DNA from: Petrolisthes cinctipes
Lineage: Eukaryota; Arthropoda; Malacostraca; Decapoda; Porcellanidae
Assembly (NCBI GenBank): GCA_033782935.1
Contig: JAWQEG010000369.1
Coordinates: 1,245,501-1,309,500 of the forward strand
Direction of reading: 5' to 3'
Length of the DNA: 64,000 bases
The stretch's first letter is position 1, and every line of letters begins with the position of its first letter. The position numbers were made by a program, and so were the translations under genes. Below the pieces are notes generated by a model, which ran no database searches, had not been told where the DNA came from, and worked only from the letters and a program-made list of their open reading frames with translations. Positions 50,101 to 62,976 of the stretch are shown here, piece by piece.

Positions 50101-53100
50101 CATGTACAGATTGCTTCTGGGACCCCAAAATATTGAATTTTTGGGTGTTTTGAGCCTGAATTTGAGATATAAACTGGTACAGAAGATACATGCACATATT
50201 GACTTTGGGAATCTAAAATATCGATTTTCAGCATGTTTTGGGCCTGTACTTTGAAAATACTCTAACACTGAGAAGGCATGTTCAGATCGCTTCTGGGACC
50301 CCAAAATATTGATTTTTCGAGTGTTTTGAGCCTGAATTTGAGATATAAACGTGTACTGAAGATGCATGCACATATCGACTTTTGTGCACCTAAAAGATCG
50401 ATTTTCAGTATGTTTTGAGCATGTATTTTGAAAATACTCTAACACGGAGTAGGCATGTACAGATCGCTTCTGGGACCCCTAAATATCGAATTTTCGGGTG
50501 TTTTGGGACTGAATTTGAGATATCGACTTTTTGGCACCTAAAAGATCGATTTATAGCATGTTTTTAGCCTATATTTTGAAAATATTCTAGCACTAAGTAG
50601 GCATGTACAGATTGCTTCTGGGACCCCAAAATATTGAATTTTCGGGTGTTTTGAGTCTGAATTTGAGATATAAACGGGTACAGAAGATACATGCACATAT
50701 TGACTTTGGGCACCAAAAATATCGATTTTCAGCATGTTTTGGGCCTGAATTTTGAAAATAATCTAACACGGTGTAGGCATGTACAGATACCTTCTGGGAC
50801 CTCTAAATATCGAATTTTCGGGTGTTTTGGAACTGAATTTGATATATCGATTTTTTGGCACCTAAAATGTCGATTTTTAGCATGTTTTTAGCCTACATTT
50901 TGAAAATATTCTAGCACTGTGTAGGCATGTACAGATTGCTTCTGGGACCCCAAAATATTGAATTTTTGGGTGTTTTGAGCCTGAATTTGAGATATAAACG
51001 GGTACAGAAGATACATGCACATATTGACTTTGGGCATCTAAAATATCGATTTTCAGCATGTTTTGGGCCTGTATTTTGAAAATACTCTAACACTGAGTAG
51101 GCATGTACAGATTGCTTCTGGGACCCCAAAATATTGAATTTTCGGGTGTTTTGAGCCTGAATTTGAGATATAAACGGTTACTGAAGATGCATGCACATAT
51201 CGACTTTTGTGCATCTAAAAGATCGATTTTCAGTATGTTTTGAGCATGTATTTTGAAAATACTCTAACACGGAGTAGGCATGTACAGATCGCTTCTGGGA
51301 CCCCTAAATATCGAATTTTCGGGTGTTTTGGGACTGAATTTGAGATATAAACGGGTACAGAAGATACATGCACATATTGACTTTGGGCAACAAAAATATC
51401 GATTTTCAGCATGTTTTGGGCCTGAATTTTGAAAATACTCTAACACTGAGTAGGCATGTACAGATCGCTTCTGGGACCCCAAAATATCGAATTTTCGGGT
51501 GTTTTGAGCCTGAATTTGAGATATAAACGGGTACTGAAGATGCATGCACATATCGACTTTTGTGCACCTAAAAGATCGATTTTTAGTATGTTTTGAGCAT
51601 GTATTTTGAAAATACTCTAACACGGAGTAGGCATGTACAGATCGCTTCTGGGACCCCTAAATATCGAATTTTCGGGTGTTTTGGGACTGAATTTGAGATA
51701 TCGACTTTTTGGCACCTAAAAGATCGATTTTTAGCATGTTTTTAGCCTATATTTTGAAAATATTCTAGCACTGAGTAGGCATGTACAGATTGCTTCTGGG
51801 ACCCCAAAATATTGAATTTTCGGGTGTTTTGAGCCTGAATTTGAGATATAAACGGGTACAGAAGATACATGCACATATTGACTTTGGGCGCCTAAAATAT
51901 CGATTTTCAGCATGTTTTGGGCCTGAATTTTGAAAATACTCTAACACGGAGTAGGCATGTACAGATCGCTTCTGGGACCCCAAAATATCGAATTTTCGGG
52001 TGTTTAGGGCCAGAATTTGAGATATAAACGGGTACAGAAGATGCATGCACATATCGACTTTTGGGCACCTAAAAGATCGATTTTCAGTATGTTTTTGGCC
52101 TGTATTTTGAAAATACTCTAACACGGAGTAGGCATGTACAGATCGCTTCTGGGACCCCTAAATATCGAATTTTCGGGTGTTTTGGGACTGAATTTGAGAT
52201 ATCGACTTTTTGGCACTTAAAGATCGATTTTTAGCATGTTTTTAGCCTATATTTTGAAAATATTCTAGCACTGTACAGATTGCTTCTGGGACCCCAAAAT
52301 ATTGAATTTTCGGGTGTTTTGAGCCTGAATTTGAGATATAAACGGGTACAGAAGATACATGCACATATTGACTTTGGACATCTAAAATATCGATTTTCAG
52401 CATGTTTTGGGCCTGTATTTTGAAAATACTCTAACACTGAGTAGGCATGTACAGATTGCTTCTGGGACCCCAAAATATTGAATTTTCGGGTGTTTTGAGC
52501 CTGAATTTGAGATATAAACGGGTACAGAAGATGCATGCACATATCGACTTTTGGGCACCTAAGAGATCGATTTTCAGTATGTTTTTGGCCTGTATTTTGA
52601 AAATACTCTAACACGGAGTAGGCATGTACAGATACCTTCTGGGACCTCTAAATATTGAATTTTCGGGTGTTTTGGGACTGAATTTGAGATATCGATTTTT
52701 TGGCACCTAAAATGTCGATTTTTAGCATGTTTTTAGCCTATATTTTGAAAATATTCTAGCACTGTGTAGGCATGTACAGATTGCTTCTGGGACCCCAAAA
52801 TATTGAATTTTCGGGTGTTTTGAGCCTGAATTTGAGATATAAACGGGTACAGAAGATACATGCACATATTGACTTTGGGCATCTAAAATATCGATTTTCA
52901 GCATGTTTTGGGCCTGTATTTTGAAAATACTCTAACACTGAGTAGGCATGTACAAATTGCTTCTGGGATCCCAAAATATTGAATTTTCGGGTGTTTTGAG
53001 CCTGAATTTGAGATATAAACGGGTACAGAAGATGCATGCACATATCGACTTTTGGGCACCTAAAAGATCGATTTTCAGTATGTTTTTGGCCTGTATTTTG

Positions 53101-55735
53101 AAAATACTCTAACACGGAGTAGGCATGTACAGATACCTTCTGGGACCTCTAAATATCGAATTTTCGGGTGTTTTGGGACTGAATTTGAGATATCGATTTT
53201 TTGGCACCTAAAATGTCGATTTTTAGCATGTTTTTTTGCCTATATTTTGAAAATATTCTAGCACTGTGTAGGCATGTACAGATTGCTTCTGGGACCCCAA
53301 AATATTGAATTTTCGGGTGTTTTGAGCCTGAATTTGAGATATAAACGGGTACAGAAGATACATGCACATATTGACTTTGGGCATCTAAAAGATCGATTTT
53401 CAGTATGTTTTGAGCATGTATTTTGAAAATACTCTAACACAGATCGCTTCTGGGACCCCTAAATATCGAATTTTCGGGTGTTTTGGGACTGAATTTGAGA
53501 TATCGACTTTTTGGCATCTAAAAGATCGATTTTTAGCATGTTTTTAGCCTATATTTTGAAAATATTCTAGCACTGAGTAGGCATGTACAGATTGCTTCTG
53601 GGACCCCAAAATATTTAATTTTCGGGTGTTTTGAGCCTGAATTTGAGATATAAACGGGTACAGAAGATACATGCACATATTGACTTTGGGCGCCAAAAAT
53701 ATCGATTTTCAGCATGTTTTGGGCTTGAATTTTGAAAATACTCTAACACGGAGTAGGCATGTACAGATAGCTTCTGGGACCCCAAAATATCGAATTTTCG
53801 GGTGTTTAGGGCCAGATTTTGAGATATAAACGGGTACAGAAGATGCATGCACATATCGACTTTTGGGCACCTAAAAGATCGATTTTCAGTATGTTTTTGG
53901 ACTGTATTTTGAAAATACTCTAACACGGAGTAGGCATGTACAGATCGCTTTTGGGACCCCTAAATATCGAATTTTCGGGTGTTTTGGGACTGAATTTGAG
54001 ATATCGACTTTTTGGCACCTAAAAGATCGATTTTTAGCATGTTTTTAGCCTATATTTTGAAAATATTCTAGCACTGTACAGATTGCTTCTGGGACCCCAA
54101 AATATTGAATTTTCGGGTGTTTTGAGCCTGAATTTGAGATATAAACGGGTACAGAAGATACATGCACATATTGACTTTGGGCATCTAAAATATCGATTTT
54201 CAGCATGTTTTGGGCCTGTATTTTGAAAATACTCTAACACTGAGTAGGCATGTACAGATTGCTTCTGGGACCCCAAAATATTGAATTTTCGGGTGTTTTG
54301 AGCCTGAATTTGAGATATAAACGGGTACTGAAGATGCATGCACATATCGACTTTTGTGCACCTAAAAGATCGATTTTCAGTATGTTTTGAGCATGTATTT
54401 TGAAAATACTCTAACACGGAGTAGGCATGTACAGATAGCTTCTGGGACCCATAAATATCGAATTTTCGGGTGTTTTGGGACTGAATTTGAGATATCGACT
54501 TTTTGGCACCTAAAAGATCGATTTTTAGCATGTTTTTAGCCTATATTTTGAAAATATTCTAGCACTGAGTAGGCATGTACAGATTGCTTCTGGGACCCCA
54601 AAATATTGAATTTTCGGGTGTTTTGAGCCTGAATTTGAGATATAAACGGGTACAGAAGATACATGCACATATTGACTTTGGGCACCAAAAATATCGATTT
54701 TCAGCATGTTTTGGGCCTTAATTTTGAAAATACTCTAACACGGAGTATGCATGTACAGATCGCTTCTGGGACCCCAAAATATCGAATTTTCGGGTGTTTA
54801 GGGCCAGAATTTGAGATATAAACGCGAACAGAAGATGCATGCACAAATCGACTTTTGGGCACCTAAGAGATCGATTTTCAGTAAGTTTTTGGCCTGTATT
54901 TTGAAAATACTCTAACACGGAGTAAGCATGTACAGATACCTTCTGGGACCTCTAAATATCGAATTTTCGGGTGTTTTGGGACTGAATTTGAGATATCGAT
55001 TTTTTGGCACCTAAAATGTCGATTTTTAGCATGTTTTTAGCCTATATTTTGAAAATATTCTAGCACTGTGTAGGCATGTACAGATTGCTTCTGGTACCCC
55101 AAAATATTGAATTTTCGGGTGTTTTGAGCCTGAATTTGAGATATAAACGGGTACAGAAGATACATGCACATATTGACTTTGGGCATCTAAAATATCGATT
55201 TTCAGCATGTTTTGAGCCTGTATTTTGAAAATACTCTAACACTGAGTAGGCATGTACAGATTGCTTCTGGGACCCCAAAATATTGAATTTTCGGGTGTTT
55301 TGAGCCTGAATTTGAGATATAAACGGGTACAGAAGATACATGCACATATTGACTTTGGGCATCTAAAATATCGATTTTCAGTATGTTTTGAGCATGTATT
55401 TTGAAAATACTCTAACACGGAGTAGGCATGTACAGATCGCTTTTGGGACCCCTAAATATCGAATTTTCGGGTGTTTTGGGACTGAATTTGAGATATCGAC
55501 TTTTTGGCACCTAAAAGATCGATTTTTAGCATGTTTTTAGCCTATATTTTGAAAATATTCTAGCACTGTACAGATTGCTTCTGGGACCCCAAAATATTGA
55601 ATTTTCGGGTGTTTTGAGCCTGAATTTGAGATATAAACGGGTACAGAAGATACATGCACATATTGACTTTGGGCATCTAAAATATCGATTTTCAGCATGT
55701 TTTGGGCCTGTATTTTGAAAATACTCTAACACTGA
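50026..55735. repeat. Long satellite block C, copy 2
   Basis: Second copy of 43870-49269, differing from it by whole-monomer indels. A chimeric M3/M1 monomer at about 51290-51400 marks the lost 148-bp monomer. The 15-bp deletion ACTCTAACACAGATCGC at about 53430-53446 lies in the extra M3. At its right end it merges into the 1492-bp tandem copies. Confidence 0.85.
54034..55525. repeat. 1492-bp satellite block, copy 1 of 3
   Basis: Equivalent positions step by 1492 bp (54034/55526/57018, 54525/56017/57509, 55026/56518/58010). The unit is one 491-bp HOR plus about 1001 bp. Markers are ACCCATAAATATCG, GGGCCTTAATTTTG, GAGTATGCATG, CAGTAAGTTTTTGG and CTTCTGGTACCCC. The same unit occurs once at 47568-49059. 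Confidence 0.9.
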
Positions 55736-57017
55736 GTAGGCATGTACAGATTGCTTCTGGGACCCCAAAATATTGAATTTTCGGGTGTTTTGAGCCTGAA
55801 TTTGAGATATAAACGGGTACTGAAGATGCATGCACATATCGACTTTTGTGCACCTAAAAGATCGATTTTCAGTATGTTTTGAGCATGTATTTTGAAAATA
55901 CTCTAACACGGAGTAGGCATGTACAGATAGCTTCTGGGACCCATAAATATCGAATTTTCGGGTGTTTTGGGACTGAATTTGAGATATCGACTTTTTGGCA
56001 CCTAAAAGATCGATTTTTAGCATGTTTTTAGCCTATATTTTGAAAATATTCTAGCACTGAGTAGGCATGTACAGATTGCTTCTGGGACCCCAAAATATTG
56101 AATTTTCGGGTGTTTTGAGCCTGAATTTGAGATATAAACGGGTACAGAAGATACATGCACATATTGACTTTGGGCACCAAAAATATCGATTTTCAGCATG
56201 TTTTGGGCCTTAATTTTGAAAATACTCTAACACGGAGTATGCATGTACAGATCGCTTCTGGGACCCCAAAATATCGAATTTTCGGGTGTTTAGGGCCAGA
56301 ATTTGAGATATAAACGGTAACAGAAGATGCATGCACAAATCGACTTTTGGGCACCTAAGAGATCGATTTTCAGTAAGTTTTTGGCCTGTATTTTGAAAAT
56401 ACTCTAACACGGAGTAAGCATGTACAGATACCTTCTGGGACCTCTAAATATCGAATTTTCGGGTGTTTTGGGACTGAATTTGAGATATCGATTTTTTGGC
56501 ACCTAAAATGTCGATTTTTAGCATGTTTTTAGCCTATATTTTGAAAATATTCTAGCACTGTGTAGGCATGTACAGATTGCTTCTGGTACCCCAAAATATT
56601 GAATTTTCGGGTGTTTTGAGCCTGAATTTGAGATATAAACGGGTACAGAAGATACATGCACATATTGACTTTGGGCATCTAAAATATCGATTTTCAGCAT
56701 GTTTTGAGCCTGTATTTTGAAAATACTCTAACACTGAGTAGGCATGTACAGATTGCTTCTGGGACCCCAAAATATTGAATTTTCGGGTGTTTTGAGCCTG
56801 AATTTGAGATATAAACGGGTACAGAAGATACATGCACATATTGACTTTGGGCATCTAAAATATCGATTTTCAGTATGTTTTGAGCATGTATTTTGAAAAT
56901 ACTCTAACACGGAGTAGGCATGTACAGATCGCTTTTGGGACCCCTAAATATCGAATTTTCGGGTGTTTTGGGACTGAATTTGAGATATCGACTTTTTGGC
57001 ACCTAAAAGATCGATTT
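55526..57017. repeat. 1492-bp satellite block, copy 2 of 3
   Basis: Tandem copy with all markers at +1492. One small local change is AAACGGTAACAG (56315), where its neighbours read AAACGCGAACAG. Confidence 0.9.
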
Positions 57018-58509
57018 TTAGCATGTTTTTAGCCTATATTTTGAAAATATTCTAGCACTGTACAGATTGCTTCTGGGACCCCAAAATATTGAATTTTCGG
57101 GTGTTTTGAGCCTGAATTTGAGATATAAACGGGTACAGAAGATACATGCACATATTGACTTTGGGCATCTAAAATATCGATTTTCAGCATGTTTTGGGCC
57201 TGTATTTTGAAAATACTCTAACACTGAGTAGGCATGTACAGATTGCTTCTGGGACCCCAAAATATTGAATTTTCGGGTGTTTTGAGCCTGAATTTGAGAT
57301 ATAAACGGGTACTGAAGATGCATGCACATATCGACTTTTGTGCACCTAAAAGATCGATTTTCAGTATGTTTTGAGCATGTATTTTGAAAATACTCTAACA
57401 CGGAGTAGGCATGTACAGATAGCTTCTGGGACCCATAAATATCGAATTTTCGGGTGTTTTGGGACTGAATTTGAGATATCGACTTTTTGGCACCTAAAAG
57501 ATCGATTTTTAGCATGTTTTTAGCCTATATTTTGAAAATACTCTAGCACTGAGTAGGCATGTACAGATTGCTTCTGGGACCCCAAAATATTTAATTTTCG
57601 GGTGTTTTGAGCCTGAATTTGAGATATAAACGGGTACAGAAGATACATGCACATATTGACTTTGGGCACCAAAAATATCGATTTTCAGCATGTTTTGGGC
57701 CTTAATTTTGAAAATACTCTAACACGGAGTATGCATGTACAGATCGCTTCTGGGACCCCAAAATATCGAATTTTCGGGTGTTTAGGGCCAGAATTTGAGA
57801 TATAAACGCGAACAGAAGATGCATGCACATATCGACTTTTGGGCACCTAAGAGATCGATTTTCAGTAAGTTTTTGGCCTGTATTTTGAAAATACTCTAAC
57901 ACGGAGTAAGCATGTACAGATACCTTCTGGGACCTCTAAATATCGAATTTTCGGGTGTTTTGGGACTGAATTTGAGATATCGATTTTTTGGCACCTAAAA
58001 TGTCGATTTTTAGCATGTTTTTAGCCTATATTTTGAAAATATTCTAGCACTGTGTAGGCATGTACAGATTGTTTCTGGTACCCCAAAATATTGAATTTTC
58101 GGGTGTTTTGAGCCTGAATTTGAGATATAAACGGGTACAGAAGATACATGCACATATTGACTTTGGGCATCTAAAATATCGATTTTCAGCATGTTTTGGG
58201 CCTGTATTTTGAAAATACTCTAACACTGAGTAGGCATGTACAGATTGCTTCTGGGACCCCAAAATATTGAATTTTCGGGTGTTTTGAGCCTGAATTTGAG
58301 ATATAAACGGGTACAGAAGATACATGCACATATTGACTTTGGGCATCTAAAATATCGATTTTCAGTATGTTTTGAGCATGTATTTTGAAAATACTCTAAC
58401 ACGGAGTAGGCATGTACAGATCGCTTCTGGGACCCCTAAATATCGAATTTTCGGGTGTTTTGGGACTGAATTTGAGATATCGACTTTTTGGCACCTAAAA
58501 GATCGATTT
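57018..58509. repeat. 1492-bp satellite block, copy 3 of 3
   Basis: Third tandem copy, with private changes such as AAATATTTAATTTTC (57586) and GATTGTTTCTGGTACC (58068). Similarity ends near 58510, where an M3 start switches to an M2 end. Confidence 0.88.
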
Positions 58510-60018
58510 TCAGTATGTTTTTGGCCTGTATCTTGAAAATACTCTAACAGGGAGTAGGCATGTACAGATACCTTCTGGGACCTCTAAATATCGAATTTTC
58601 GGGTGTTTTGGGACTGAATTTGAGATATCGATTTTTTGGCACCTAAAATGTCGATTTTTAGCATGTTTTTAGCCTATATTTTGAAAATATTCTAGCACTG
58701 CAGATGCATGTACAGATTGCTTCTGGGACCCCAAAAAATAGTATTTTCATGTGTTTTGAGCCTGAATTTGAGATATAAACGGGTACAGAAGATACATGCA
58801 CATATTGACTTTGGGCATCTAAAATATCGATTTTCAGCATGTTTTTTGGCCAGTATTTTGAAAATACTCTAACACTGAGTAGACATGTACAGATTGCTTC
58901 TGGGACCCCAAAATATTGAATTTTCGGGTGTTTTGAGCCTGAATTTGAGATATAAACGGGTACTGTAGATGCATGCACATATCGACTTTTGTGCACCTAA
59001 AAGATCGATTTTCAGTATGTTTTGAGCATGTATTTTGAAAATACTCTAACACGGAGTAGGCATGTACAGATCGCTTCTGGGACCCCTAAATATCGAATTT
59101 TCGGGTGTTTTGGGACTGAATTTGAGATATCGACTTTTTGGCACCTAAAAGATCGATTTTCAGCATGTTTTTAGCCTATATTTTGAAAATATTCTAGCAC
59201 TGAGTAGGCATGTACAGATTGCTTCTGGGACCCCAAAATATTGAATTTTCGGGTGTTTTGAGCCTGAATTTGAGATATAAACGGGTACAGAAGATACATG
59301 CACATATTGACTTTGGGCACCAAAAATATCGATTTTCAGCATGTTTTGGGCCTGAATTTTGAAAATACTCTAACACCGAGTAGGCATGTACAGATCGCTT
59401 CTGGGACCCCAAAATATCGATTTTTCGGGTGTTTAGGGCCAGAATTTGAGATATAAACGGGTACAGAAGATGCATGCACATATCGACTTTTGGGCACCTA
59501 AAAGATCGATTTTCAGTATGTTTTTGGCCTGTATTTTGAAAATACTCTAACACGGAGTAAGCATGTACAGATACCTTCTGGGACCTCTAAATATCGAATT
59601 TTCGGGTGTTTTGGGACTGAATTTGAGATATCGATTTTTTGGCACCTAAAATGTCGATTTTTAGCATGTTTTTAGCCTATATTTTGAAAATATTCTATCA
59701 CTGTGTAGGCATGTACAGATTGCTTCTGAGACCCCAAAATATTGAATTTTCGGGTGTTTTGAGCCTGAATTTGAGATATAAACGGGTACAGAAGATACAT
59801 GCACATATTGACTTTGGGCATCTAAAATATCGATTTTCAGTATGTTTTGAGCATGTATTTTGAAAATACTCTAACACGGAGTAGGCATGTACAGATCGCT
59901 TCTGGGACCCCTACATATCGAATTTTCGGGTGTTTTGGGACTGAATTTGAGATATCGACTTTTTGGCACCTAAAAGATCGATTTTTAGCATGTTTTTAGC
60001 CTATATTTTGAAAATATT
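58510..60018. repeat. Mosaic satellite with a diverged monomer
   Basis: Includes an M3/M2 chimera (58490-58560, with TGTATCTTGAAAATAC and CTAACAGGGAG). It also holds the most diverged monomer I noticed (about 58697-58770: CACTGCAGATGCATG, CCAAAAAATAGTATTTTC, ATGTGTTTTGAGCC). Further changes are GACATGTAC (58882), CTGTAGATGC (58964) and CTACATATCG (59911). Confidence 0.8.
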
Positions 60019-61497
60019 CTAGCACTGAGTAGGCATGTACAGATTGCTTCTGGTACCCCAAAATATTGAATTTTCGGGTGTTTTGAGCCTGAATTTGAGA
60101 TATAAACGGGTACAGAAGATACATGCACATATTGACTTTGGGCATCTAAAAGATCGATTTTCAGTATGTTTTGAGCATGTATTTTGAAAATACTCTAACA
60201 CAGATCGCTTCTGGGACCCCTAAATATCGAATTTTCGGGTGTTTTGGGACTGAATTTGAGATATCGACTTTTTGGCACCTAAAAGATCGATTTTTAGCAT
60301 GTTTTTAGCCTATATTTTGAAAATATTCTAGCACTGAGTAGGCATGTACAGATTGCTTCTGGTACCCCAAAATATTGAATTTTCGGGTGTTTTGAGCCTG
60401 AATTTGAGATATAAACGGGTACAGAAGATACATGCACATATTGACTTTGGGCGCCAAAAATATCGATTTTCAGCATGTTTTGGGCCTGAATTTTGAAAAT
60501 ACTCTAACACAGAGTAGGCATGTACAGATCGCTTCTGGGACCCCAAAATATCGAGTTTTCGGGTGTTTAGGGCCAGAATTTGAGATATAAACGGGTACAG
60601 AAGATGCATGCACATATCGACTTTTGGGCACCTAAAAGATCGATTTTCAGTATGTTTTTGGCCTGTATTTTGAAAATACTCTAACACGGAGTAGGCATGT
60701 ACAGATCGCTTTTGGGACCCCTAAATATCGAATTTTCGGGTGTTTTGGGACTGAATTTGAGATATCGACTTTTTGGCACCTAAAAGATCGATTTTTAGCA
60801 TGTTTTTAGCCTATATTTTGAAAATATTCTAGCACTGTACAGATTGCTTCTGGGACCCCAAAATATTGAATTTTCGGGTGTTTTGAGCCTGAATTTGAGA
60901 TATAAACGGGTACAGAAGATACATGCACATATTGACTTTGGGCATCTAAAATATCGATTTTCAGCATGTTTTGGGCCTGTATTTTGAAAATACTCTAACA
61001 CTGAGTAGGCATGTACAGATTGCTTCTGGGACCCCAAAATATTGAATTTTCGGGTGTTTTGAGCCTGAATTTGAGATATAAACGGGTACTGAAGATTCAT
61101 GCACATATCGACTTTTGTGCACCTAAAAGATTGATTTTCAGTATGTTTTGAGCATGTATTTTGAAAATACTCTAACACGGAGTAGGCATGTACAGATCGC
61201 TTCTAGGACCCCAAAATATCGAATTTTCGGGTGTTTAAGGGCCAGAATTTGAGATATAAACGGGTACAGAAGATGCATGCACATATCGACTTTTGGGCAC
61301 CTAAGAGATCGATTTTCAGTAAGTTTTTGGCCTGTATTTTGAAAATACTCTAACACGGAGTAAGCATGTACAGATACCTTCTGGGACCTCTAAATATCGA
61401 ATTTTCGGGTGTTTTGGGACTGAATTTGAGATTTCGATTTTTTGGCACCTAAAATGTCGATTTTTAGCATGTTTTTAGCCTATATTTTGAAAATATT
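60019..61497. repeat. 1479-bp satellite block, copy 1
   Basis: Positions 60019, 60294, 60795 and 61138 recur 1479 bp later. Markers are the 15-bp deletion CTAACACAGATCGC (60194, 61673), GTTTAAGGGCCAG (61234, 62713), AAAGATTGATTTTC (61127, 62606) and GAGATTTCG (61428, 62907). Confidence 0.88.
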
Positions 61498-62976
61498 CTA
61501 GCACTGTGTAGGCATGTACAGATTGCTTCTGGTACCCCAAAATATTGAATTTTCGGGTGTTTTGAGCCTGAATTTGAGATATAAACGGGTACAGAAGATA
61601 CATGCACATATTGACTTTGGGCATCTAAAAGATCGATTTTCAGTATGTTTTGAGCATGTATTTTGAAAATACTCTAACACAGATCGCTTCTGGGGCCCCT
61701 AAATATCGAATTTTCGGGTGTTTTGGGACTGAATTTGAGATATCGACTTTTTGGCACCTAAAAGATCGATTTTTAGCATGTTTTTAGCCTATATTTTGAA
61801 AATATTCTAGCACTGAGTAGGCATGTACAGATTGCTTCTGGTACCCCAAAATATTGAATTTTCGGGTGTTTTGAGCCTGAATTTGAGATATAAACGGGTA
61901 CAGAAGATACATGCACATATTGACTTTGGGCGCCAAAAATATCGATTTTCAGCATGTTTTGGGCCTGAATTTTGAAAATACTCTAACACAGAGTAGGCAT
62001 GTACAGATCGCTTCTGGGACCCCAAAATATCGAATTTTCGGGTGTTTAGGGCCAGAATTTGAGATATAAACGGGTACAGAAGATGCATGCACATATCGAC
62101 TTTTGGGCACCTAAAAGATCGATTTTCAGTATGTTTTTGGCCTGTATTTTGAAAATACTCTAACACGGAGTAGGCATGTACAGATCGCTTTTGGGACCCC
62201 TAAATATCGAATTTTCGGGTGTTTTGGGACTGAATTTGAGATATCGACTTTTTGGCACCTAAAAGATCGATTTTTAGCATGTTTTTAGCCTATATTTTGA
62301 AAATATTCTAGCACTGTACAGATTGCTTCTGGGACCCCAAAATATTGAATTTTCGGGTGTTTTGAGCCTGAATTTGAGATATAAACGGGTACAGAAGATA
62401 CATGCACATATTGACTTTGGGCATCTAAAATATCGATTTTCAGCATGTTTTGGGCCTGTATTTTGAAAATACTCTAACACTGAGTAGGCATGTACAGATT
62501 GCTTCTGGGACCCCAAAATATTGAATTTTCGGGTGTTTTGAGCCTGAATTTGAGATATAAACGGGTACTGAAGATGCATGCACATATCGACTTTTGTGCA
62601 CCTAAAAGATTGATTTTCAGTATGTTTTGAGCATGTATTTTGAAAATACTCTAACACGGAGTAGGCATGTACAGATCGCTTCTAGGACCCCAAAATATCG
62701 AATTTTCGGGTGTTTAAGGGCCAGAATTTGAGATATAAACGGGTACAGAAGATGCATGCACATATCGACTTTTGGGCACCTAAGAGATCGATTTTCAGTA
62801 AGTTTTTGGCCTGTATTTTGAAAATACTCTAACACGGAGTAAGCATGTACAGATACCTTCTGGGACCTCTAAATATCGAATTTTCGGGTGTTTTGGGACT
62901 GAATTTGAGATTTCGATTTTTTGGCACCTAAAATGTCGATTTTTAGCATGTTTTTAGCCTATATTTTGAAAATATT
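61498..62976. repeat. 1479-bp satellite block, copy 2
   Basis: Tandem copy of the preceding block. Private differences in copy 1 include CGAGTTTTCGG (60552) and GATTCATGCAC (61094); this copy has the common forms. Confidence 0.88.
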
